Assembly: GCA_910589185.1 (NCBI GenBank)
Contig: CAJUSU010000003.1
Location: forward strand, 95,133-101,231
Length of the DNA: 6,099 bases
DNA from: an uncultured Clostridia bacterium
GTDB lineage: Bacteria; Bacillota; Clostridia; TANB77; CAG-508
Direction: 5' to 3'
Shown here: positions 1-5,032 of the stretch, piece after piece
Layout of the letters: every line of letters begins with the position of its first letter
Position numbering within the stretch: the first letter of the stretch is position 1
Made by a program: the position numbers and the translations under genes
The notes under the pieces: model-generated
Database searches by the model: none
What the model was told of the DNA's origin: nothing
Seen by the model: the letters and a program-made list of their open reading frames with translations, nothing else

Positions 1-1
1 A

Positions 2-1471
2 AATATTACAATGGCAGGATTAGAAAGAATTGCAACTATAGAATTAGAAAACTATAATGAATTAAATGACTTAGTAACTTATCAGTTCGTAATAGAATTA
101 ATGGGAAAGCATAGCAACATTATCTTAACTAATCAAGAAAATATGATTATAGATAGCTTAAAACATTTAACTACCTTTTCTGGTTCCCTTCGCAATATTC
201 TTCCTAATGAAACCTATCAACTTCCAGAATTAAATAAGTCAGATCTTTCTGCTATTTCAATAAATTCGGATTTTTATGATACAATTTCAAATGATGCAAA
301 ATCTTCTTCACTTTCTGAATATTTTTGCAATCACTTTTCAGGGACCAGTAAGACTTTGATAAATTATTCCATTACTCAATTGGCAATTAATGAAGATTTG
401 ACCTTTGAAAATTTCAAAACCTTACTTACTTATTTGCAAGGTTTACTTACAAAAATTCAAAATCAGCAAGTTACTTGCCTATTGTTGGAAAATGATTATG
501 TATTATCTCCTTCTTCTGAGCTAAGCACTCACTTAAACGTAAACTTTTTTTTAGATGATTACTATGCAAAAAAAGAACAAGAAGAAGAATTCACACAATA
601 TCGTAATGGACTACTTTCTTTTATTGCTAAAAAACTGAAAAAAATCGCCAAAAAGTCTGATGAGGTCACTAAGAAAGTACAAGAATGTTCTAAAATGCAA
701 GATTATCAACTATATGGAGAATTGTTGACAAATAATTTATATAGGTTAAAAGAAGATCATATTGACCATATTATCTTGGATAATTATTATCAGCAAAATC
801 AACCTATTACAATTCCTTTAGATATTTCTCTTTCGCCTAGTGATAATGCTAAAAAGTATTTTAAAAAATATCATAAATTGAAAAATACAATTTCTATTGT
901 TACTGTTCAAAAAGAAGAATTAGAAAAGGAGATTGATTATTTAGAAAGTATTGTATATGAATTACAAATTGCAAAAAACATAGCAGAATTAGACCGTATC
1001 TATCAAGAAATGGAAGAAAATAATTTATTTTCTAGGAAAGTTCCTGTTAAGCAAGGAAATAAGTCATTTAAAATAAAAAGCAGAACTAATAATCGTCAAA
1101 AAGTAACAAACAAAAAGCAAAATGACTTTCTTTCTTATCAAATAAATGGTTTCACTGTTTTAGTTGGAAAAAATAATCAAGAAAATGATTATCTCACTTT
1201 GAAAGTAGCAAAAGAAAACGATATCTGGTTCCATGTTAAAGACTTGCAAGGAAGCCATGTCATTTTAGTAGTCAAACAAAAAGAGCCATCACAGGAAACA
1301 ATCAATCAAGTAGCTGCTATTAGTGCACATTATAGTAAAGCCAAACAGTCTTCTAACATTCCTGTTGATTATACTTTAGTAAAGTATGTAAAAAAACCAG
1401 CTAAAGCCAAACCTGGCATGGTAATTTACACCAATTATCAAACAGTAAATGTTCAACCAGCCAATCTATAA
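2..1471 (+). CDS. rqcH: RqcH / NFACT-family ribosome quality control protein (5' end outside window)
   Basis: RqcH (Rqc2/NEMF family; older names FbpA or fibronectin-binding protein) binds stalled 50S subunits carrying peptidyl-tRNA and recruits Ala-tRNA to add C-terminal alanine tails that mark the stalled peptide for degradation. The frame is open to the window edge (Asn-Ile-Thr precede the first Met at 11), so that Met is internal. About 90 N-terminal residues are missing relative to the usual ~570. Numbering from that Met: the rest of NFACT-N includes GLERI (3-7) and ELMGKHSNIIL (29-39); a Lys/Glu-rich helical and coiled-coil part covers about 185-340, with SPSDNAKKYFKKYHKLK around 275-291; NFACT-R covers about 370-482, with GKNNQENDYLTLK, IWFHVKDLQGSHVIL and KPGMVIYTNYQTV. 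The catalytic Asp-Arg pair reported for Bacillus subtilis RqcH (D97/R98) appears here as Glu-Arg. The gene ends just before a strong hairpin. Family assignment is very secure; the true start is not visible. Confidence 0.95.
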   Translation, partial: NITMAGLERIATIELENYNELNDLVTYQFVIELMGKHSNIILTNQENMIIDSLKHLTTFSGSLRNILPNETYQLPELNKSDLSAISINSDFYDTISNDAKSSSLSEYFCNHFSGTSKTLINYSITQLAINEDLTFENFKTLLTYLQGLLTKIQNQQVTCLLLENDYVLSPSSELSTHLNVNFFLDDYYAKKEQEEEFTQYRNGLLSFIAKKLKKIAKKSDEVTKKVQECSKMQDYQLYGELLTNNLYRLKEDHIDHIILDNYYQQNQPITIPLDISLSPSDNAKKYFKKYHKLKNTISIVTVQKEELEKEIDYLESIVYELQIAKNIAELDRIYQEMEENNLFSRKVPVKQGNKSFKIKSRTNNRQKVTNKKQNDFLSYQINGFTVLVGKNNQENDYLTLKVAKENDIWFHVKDLQGSHVILVVKQKEPSQETINQVAAISAHYSKAKQSSNIPVDYTLVKYVKKPAKAKPGMVIYTNYQTVNVQPANL

Positions 1472-1480
1472 TAAATAAGA

Positions 1481-1518
1481 GAGAGAGCCTCTATCACTAA
1501 AGGTTCTCTCTTTTGTTT
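1481..1518 (+). terminator. Intrinsic terminator of rqcH, probably shared by the converging ligA operon
   Basis: A 10-bp stem is formed by 1481-1490 (gagagagcct) and 1501-1510 (aggttctctc), with one G-U pair and a 10-nt loop. On the + strand it is followed by ttttgttt, a good U-tract, 9 nt after the rqcH stop. The - strand gene stops at 1517-1519, immediately beside the hairpin, and on that strand the stem is followed by the weaker U-rich run tcttatttatta. It can therefore plausibly end transcription from both sides. Confidence 0.85.
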
Positions 1519-1771
1519 ACCCATTATACTCGTCATTCATTCCTACTTTATACTCTATTTCCTCCATATAAGGAAACATCTCTTTTACCCTTTTTAGCGT
1601 TAGCATTAGTTGTCTTGGGTGAGGGCTTTTCTTATCTGCTGATAGCAACTTTTGTGTATAACAATTTTCGGCCGTTTTGAATAGCACATATCGATTTCCA
1701 ACATAAGTATAATAAATTTGATAACCATTTTTCAAATCTAACCACATTTTTTCAAAAGTATATTCTTCCAT
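1517..1771 (-). CDS. Uncharacterised 84-residue protein downstream of ligA
   Basis: I do not recognise this family. The product is 84 residues, with no signal peptide, membrane segment or Cys-pair metal motif. It is Tyr-rich (10 Tyr), with a short aromatic N-terminal half (YTFEKMWLDLKNGYQIYYTY, then GNRYVLFKT), which looks like a small beta-rich fold. A basic middle (ADKKSPHPRQ) is followed by a helical stretch (LMLTLKRVKEMFPYMEEIEY) and an acidic tail. The start is supported by AAAGGAG four nt upstream of the ATG. It is the last gene of the pgsA-ligA operon, 18 nt after the ligA stop, and ends at the shared terminator. Co-transcription suggests constitutive expression with housekeeping genes, but gives no evidence of function. 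That it is a real gene is supported by the ribosome binding site, the spacing and the protein-like composition. Confidence 0.75.
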   Translation of the reverse strand: MEEYTFEKMWLDLKNGYQIYYTYVGNRYVLFKTAENCYTQKLLSADKKSPHPRQLMLTLKRVKEMFPYMEEIEYKVGMNDEYNG

Positions 1772-1775
1772 ATCG

Positions 1776-1782
1776 CTCCTTT
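1776..1782 (-). promoter_or_regulatory. Ribosome binding site of the 84-residue gene
   Basis: AAAGGAG on the - strand lies in the 18-nt gap after ligA, four nt before the ATG at 1771. It is the main support for the start and for translation of this small gene. Confidence 0.75.
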
Positions 1783-1789
1783 TTCTTAT

Positions 1790-3784
1790 TTATTGAATCA
1801 TTTGTACAAATTCTTCTTCACTAATAATAGTAACTCCTAGTTCTCTCGCTTTAGTCAACTTACTACCCGCTTCTTCTCCTGCTAATACATAATCTGTTTT
1901 TTTAGAAACAGATGAAGAAGTTTTGCCACCTAGCTTTTCAATAATTTCACTTGCTTGGTCCCTTGAATAATGTTCTAAAGAGCCAGTCAACACAAAAGTT
2001 TTTCCTTCGAATCGACTATCTGTTATAGTTTCTTCTACTACTTCCATATTAACGCCTGCCTCTTTTAATTTTGAGATTAAATCTATTGTCTGTTCTTGCC
2101 TAAAAAATTCATAGATTGTTTGCGCTGTAATTTCTCCAACATCTTCTATTAGTCTTAGCTCTTCATAAGAAGAATTCATTAGTTGTTCCATTGTTCGATA
2201 ATATTTTGTTAATGACTTAGCCAATTTTACTCCTACATGACGAATGCCTAAAGAATTAATGAGACGATATAATTCTCTATGCTTACTCTCTTCAATAGCA
2301 TCTATCATATTTTGGGCAAATTTCTTACCATTCTTTTTTAAAGATGCAATATCTTCAAAAGTCAAATGATAGATATCTGCAATATTACCAATCAAGCCTC
2401 TTTCAATTAATTCTGCTATAATTGACTCACCTAAACCATCAATATCCATAGCATCTTTTGAAGCAAAATGAATGATGCTTCTATATAGCTTTGCTGGACA
2501 TTCAACTCCAATGCAACGTACTACTGCTTCTCCTTCTTCACGTACAGCTTCCGCTCCACATACAGGGCATATCCTTGGCATTTCAAAAATCTTCTCTGTA
2601 CCATCACGCTTTTTTAAATTAACTGCTACAACTTCTGGTATAACATCTCCTGCTTTTTGAATAATAACTCTGTCACCAATACGAATATCATTTTCTTTGA
2701 TATAGTCTTCATTATGAAGTGTTGTCTTAGAAATTTTGGAACCTGCCACATAAACTGGCTCTAATATAGCCATAGGGGTAATCGCTCCTGTTCTACCTAC
2801 CTGACACACAATATCTTTCAATAAAGTCTCTTTTTTCTCTGGTGGATATTTATAAGCAACTGCCCACTTTGGTGTTTTATAAGTACTTCCTATCTTCTCT
2901 CTTAATTCTAAATCATTTACTTTAACAACTGCTCCATCAATCCCAAAATCCAAACCATCTCGCATCTGCCCAATTTTTTCAATAGCTTGTCTTACTTCTT
3001 GTCTTGTTTTGCATAAAATTTTGACAGGATTAACATGGAAACCCAATTTTTCTAAATATAATAAGCTCTCTTGATGTGTTGTAAAATCAATATCCTCTGA
3101 TTTTTGCACATTAAAAACAAAAATATCTAATGGACGACTAGCTGTAATTTTACTATCTAATTGCCTTAAAGAACCTGCAGCAGCATTACGAGCATTAGCA
3201 AATTGTTCTTGCTCTTCCAAAAGTCTATCTTCGTTCATTTTATCAAAGTCTGTTTTACCAATAAATACTTCTCCACGAACTGTAATAGAAATTGGTTCTG
3301 TTAATTCTTTTGGAACGGTTTTAATTGTTGCAATATTATGAGTAACATCTTCTCCTACTAGTCCATCTCCTCGAGTAGCACCTCTATATAATTTTCCATT
3401 TCGATATTCTATTGCTGAAGACAAACCATCAATTTTAGTTTCTACCACATACTCCATTGTTTTTCCATTTTCAGCAGCTATTTTTTCCATTTTTTCTTCA
3501 AATTCTTCTACTTCTTCAAAAGAAAATACGTCTTGAAGGCTTTGTAAAGGCACTTCATGCGTTACCTTTTCAAATCCCTTTTTAATACTCGCTCCTACCT
3601 TTTGTGTTGGTGAATCTTTCGTAATTAGTTCTGGATATTCCTTTTCAATTTGCTTTAGTTCTTTCATAAGCATATCATATTCATAATCACTAACTACTTG
3701 CTCGTCATCAAAATACTTTTGTGTATAATATTTTAGTAAAGGTCTTAATTCCTCTACTCTTTTTTTCGCTTGTTCTAATTCCAT
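1790..3784 (-). CDS. ligA: NAD+-dependent DNA ligase LigA
   Basis: LigA seals 3'-OH/5'-phosphate nicks in duplex DNA using NAD+, in Okazaki fragment joining and repair. The 664 residues match the usual family length and all domains are present in order. Domain Ia (about 1-70) contains VSDYEYDMLMKEL. The adenylation domain (about 71-318) contains the nucleophile Lys117 in KIDG (117-120), RGDGLVGEDVT (138-148), RGEVFIG (170-176), FANARNAAAGSLRQLD (195-210), DGAVVKV (283-289) and KWAVAYKYP (306-314). The OB fold runs about 319-400, with GRTGAITP and AGDVIPEV. A four-Cys zinc finger uses C406, C409, C424 and C429. The helix-hairpin-helix region spans about 435-585 (SLGIRHVGVKLA at 511-522). The BRCT domain runs about 590-664 (FVLTGSL). 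No key residue appears missing. It lies between pgsA and an 84-residue gene in one operon; its ATG directly abuts the pgsA stop. Confidence 0.98.
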   Translation of the reverse strand: MELEQAKKRVEELRPLLKYYTQKYFDDEQVVSDYEYDMLMKELKQIEKEYPELITKDSPTQKVGASIKKGFEKVTHEVPLQSLQDVFSFEEVEEFEEKMEKIAAENGKTMEYVVETKIDGLSSAIEYRNGKLYRGATRGDGLVGEDVTHNIATIKTVPKELTEPISITVRGEVFIGKTDFDKMNEDRLLEEQEQFANARNAAAGSLRQLDSKITASRPLDIFVFNVQKSEDIDFTTHQESLLYLEKLGFHVNPVKILCKTRQEVRQAIEKIGQMRDGLDFGIDGAVVKVNDLELREKIGSTYKTPKWAVAYKYPPEKKETLLKDIVCQVGRTGAITPMAILEPVYVAGSKISKTTLHNEDYIKENDIRIGDRVIIQKAGDVIPEVVAVNLKKRDGTEKIFEMPRICPVCGAEAVREEGEAVVRCIGVECPAKLYRSIIHFASKDAMDIDGLGESIIAELIERGLIGNIADIYHLTFEDIASLKKNGKKFAQNMIDAIEESKHRELYRLINSLGIRHVGVKLAKSLTKYYRTMEQLMNSSYEELRLIEDVGEITAQTIYEFFRQEQTIDLISKLKEAGVNMEVVEETITDSRFEGKTFVLTGSLEHYSRDQASEIIEKLGGKTSSSVSKKTDYVLAGEEAGSKLTKARELGVTIISEEEFVQMIQ

Positions 3785-4384
3785 TTATATAGACCCCTTA
3801 AATAAATCTTTTCCACCTTTTACATATTCCCAACCAGAGAATATAGTAGCAACTACTGATACACTCATCATTAAAGTAACTACTAAATTAATGATAAATT
3901 CATATCCTGTTAAAGTACCACCAAAAATTGCACCATAAGGATTTGGATCAAGGAAAGCAATAATTAAAGCAATCATTTGCGTTACTGTTTTGAGTTTCCC
4001 CCAGATGTTTGCAGCAATTACCTTCCCACTTTTTTCTACAGCTATTAAACGATATCCAGAAACAATAAATTCTCTTAATATTACAATAATAGGAATCCAT
4101 GCTGGCAAATGTCCCCATTCTACTAGCATAACCATAGCTGTAATCACAACTATTTTATCTGCTATAGGATCTAAAAATTTTCCAAATGTCGTAATTTGAT
4201 TTCTAGACCTTGCAATATATCCATCTAGTTTATCTGTGATAGCTGCTATGATAAAAATAACATCTACTATCAAATATGTAACTGGTATTCCTAATACTTC
4301 TCCCTGAATATTGAAAAATGGGATAATGACCATAATTGGAACTAATAAAATTCTTAATACAGTTAACTTATTGGCTAAATTCAT
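3785..4384 (-). CDS. pgsA: CDP-diacylglycerol--glycerol-3-phosphate 3-phosphatidyltransferase
   Basis: PgsA transfers the phosphatidyl group from CDP-diacylglycerol to sn-glycerol-3-phosphate, making phosphatidylglycerol phosphate, the committed step to phosphatidylglycerol and cardiolipin in the inner membrane. The 199-residue product shows the complete CDP-alcohol phosphatidyltransferase signature D-x2-D-G-x2-A-R-x8-G-x3-D-x3-D at residues 51-76 (D51, D54, G55, A58, R59, G68, D72, D76). Hydrophobic segments at about 11-25, 33-50, 77-89, 95-112, 133-145 and 162-184 fit the usual polytopic fold. The start at 4384 is chosen because NLANKLTVLRILLVP is the typical family N-terminus and GGAGG sits five nt upstream. 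The frame stays open to an ATG at 4522, adding 46 residues without family character. It is the first gene of the pgsA-ligA-small gene operon. The paralogue PgpS/PssA or cardiolipin synthase of this superfamily is less likely given the N-terminus and length. Confidence 0.95.
   Translation of the reverse strand: MNLANKLTVLRILLVPIMVIIPFFNIQGEVLGIPVTYLIVDVIFIIAAITDKLDGYIARSRNQITTFGKFLDPIADKIVVITAMVMLVEWGHLPAWIPIIVILREFIVSGYRLIAVEKSGKVIAANIWGKLKTVTQMIALIIAFLDPNPYGAIFGGTLTGYEFIINLVVTLMMSVSVVATIFSGWEYVKGGKDLFKGSI
3794..3800 (-). promoter_or_regulatory. Ribosome binding site of ligA inside the pgsA 3' end
   Basis: TAAGGGG lies within the last codons of pgsA, nine nt before the ligA ATG (3784). With the abutting TAA|ATG junction, this suggests that terminating pgsA ribosomes help ligA initiation by translational coupling. 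The site is a weaker match to the consensus than those of the neighbouring genes. Confidence 0.55.
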
Positions 4385-4389
4385 GTTTA

Positions 4390-4394
4390 CCTCC
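4390..4394 (-). promoter_or_regulatory. Ribosome binding site of pgsA (decides the start)
   Basis: GGAGG lies five nt before the ATG at 4384. It overlaps an in-frame ATG at 4396-4394, which makes that upstream codon an unlikely start. It is the strongest argument for the 199-residue product over the 245-residue reading from 4522. Confidence 0.85.
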
Positions 4395-4417
4395 ATGATT
4401 TTTATTTTGTTCTTTAC

Positions 4418-4423
4418 ATTATA
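4418..4423 (-). promoter_or_regulatory. Candidate -10 box for the pgsA-ligA operon
   Basis: A perfect TATAAT on the - strand lies 33 nt upstream of the pgsA start codon, which would give a short leader. At the 17-nt spacing the -35 position (4441-4446) reads TTTCTT, a poor match. The sequence here is so AT-rich that a chance TATAAT is quite possible. This is a candidate only; no better -35/-10 pair was found in the intergenic region on this strand. Confidence 0.3.
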
Positions 4424-4652
4424 TATAAAAGTTTGAAAAAAAGAAATAGTTTTATTGATTTTTATTAGATATCTATAATTATTCCCCAGTATAACTGGAA
4501 GATTTTTTGTTACTCTGTGCATATAATGTCTCCAACATAGCTGTGGGTTTTACTTTAATGTTAATAGACTATATTTTTGTATAGTGAGAGGATTATTCTT
4601 AAATTTGCGTTCTTTTTATTTGGAATTATCCCAATATCGTTTTTAAATAATT

Positions 4653-4661
4653 TGCTATACT
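4653..4661 (+). promoter_or_regulatory. Candidate extended -10 promoter of the XRE regulator
   Basis: TGCTATACT matches the extended -10 form TG-N-TATAAT with one mismatch. It predicts a transcription start near 4668 and a leader of about 26 nt. The -35 position is poor (AATATC at 17-nt spacing), which extended -10 promoters tolerate. The imperfect inverted repeat ttgg/ccaa (4620-4634) ends beside the -35 position and would be a natural place for autoregulation, though that is inference. Confidence 0.45.
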
Positions 4662-4693
4662 TTTTATAGAAAATTTCGGAGGTAAACGGACTT

Positions 4694-4963
4694 ATGCTAT
4701 TATCTGATGCCATTAATTTGAGAATTAGTGAATTATTAAAGGAACACAAATTAACAGTATATAAACTCTCCTATCGTGCTGGAATTTCTAATTCTATTAT
4801 AAGTGATTGTAAAAGAGGAAAAGTAAAAGAACCAACACTTAGTTCTATTATCCATATTTGTGAAGGATTTGGAATAGAGTTAAAGGATTTTTTTAATGCT
4901 CCATATTTCAAAGATGTAGAAGCTATTGACAGATTTGAAAAAACTGAAAATAAAGTTGTTTAA
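4694..4963 (+). CDS. Small XRE/Cro-family helix-turn-helix regulator
   Basis: This 89-residue protein consists almost wholly of one Cro/C1-type helix-turn-helix domain (about residues 5-68), presumably a DNA-binding repressor or modulator. The helical pattern is clear: helix 1 (SDAINLRISELLKEHKL), helix 2 starting at VYKLSYRAG, recognition helix ISNSIISDCKRG, then KEPTLSSIIHICEGFGIELKDFF, the usual XRE end with a conserved-type PT-L-I-GI-L-FF spacing. A short charged tail (FKDVEAIDRFEKTENKVV) lacks any recognisable effector or peptidase domain. GGAGG lies 11 nt before the ATG, slightly far but acceptable. The stop codon overlaps the left arm of the terminator. It converges on the Big_2/DUF6273 gene and diverges from pgsA. 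Its target is unknown: candidates are its own promoter or a neighbouring mobile element. Small XRE proteins of this type are common in phages and integrative elements but also occur as orphan chromosomal regulators. Confidence 0.88.
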   Translation: MLLSDAINLRISELLKEHKLTVYKLSYRAGISNSIISDCKRGKVKEPTLSSIIHICEGFGIELKDFFNAPYFKDVEAIDRFEKTENKVV

Positions 4964-5000
4964 AAGGTTAGAATATTTCTTATCATTCTAACCTTTCATT
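4963..5000 (+). terminator. Bidirectional terminator between the XRE gene and the surface protein gene
   Basis: A perfect 12-bp stem is formed by 4963-4974 (aaaggttagaat) and 4985-4996 (attctaaccttt) with a 10-nt loop. It begins at the last base of the XRE stop codon. On the + strand it is followed by cattttatc; on the - strand the stem is followed by a TTTT-containing run. It lies 36 nt beyond the stop codon of the - strand gene, so it can serve both convergent genes. If the adjacent gene is a DGR target, this inverted repeat is also in the place where some DGRs carry a hairpin just after the variable region. Confidence 0.85.
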
Positions 5001-5032
5001 TTATCTATCATTTAATTTTTACTTTTTCCATT

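Larger units (their letters stand above)
4385..4693. other. Divergent intergenic region between pgsA and the XRE regulator
   Basis: This 309-bp AT-rich stretch separates leftward housekeeping genes from rightward accessory genes. I see no convincing coding gene, tRNA or riboswitch. A 62-codon - strand frame (4749-4561) overlaps the XRE start and has no support. Three short inverted repeats are visible: ccagt/actgg at 4486-4498 (3-nt centre), actata/tatagt at 4568-4585 (6-nt centre), and ttgg/ccaa at 4620-4634 (7-nt centre, the last upstream of the XRE promoter candidate). Each is short enough to be chance. Candidate promoters are listed separately. Confidence 0.6.

Noticed and set aside
11..1471. 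Full-length rqcH starting at ATG 11
   Set aside because: The frame is open upstream to the edge and the protein begins in the middle of the conserved NFACT-N domain, about 90 residues short.
2472..2660. 62-codon + strand open frame inside ligA
   Set aside because: It lies antisense within a fully intact ligA, has no ribosome binding site and has a Ser/Thr/Pro-rich composition typical of a shadow frame.
3990..4199. 69-codon + strand open frame inside pgsA
   Set aside because: It is antisense to the conserved catalytic part of pgsA, with no supporting start signals; a shadow of the hydrophobic coding strand.
4400..4690. CRISPR array, riboswitch or tRNA in the intergenic region
   Set aside because: There are no regularly spaced repeats, cloverleaf or recognised aptamer motif; only short AT-rich palindromes are seen.
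4561..4749. 62-codon - strand frame overlapping the XRE start
   Set aside because: It overlaps the XRE coding start antisense, has no ribosome binding site or recognisable domain, and its composition fits AT-rich noncoding DNA.
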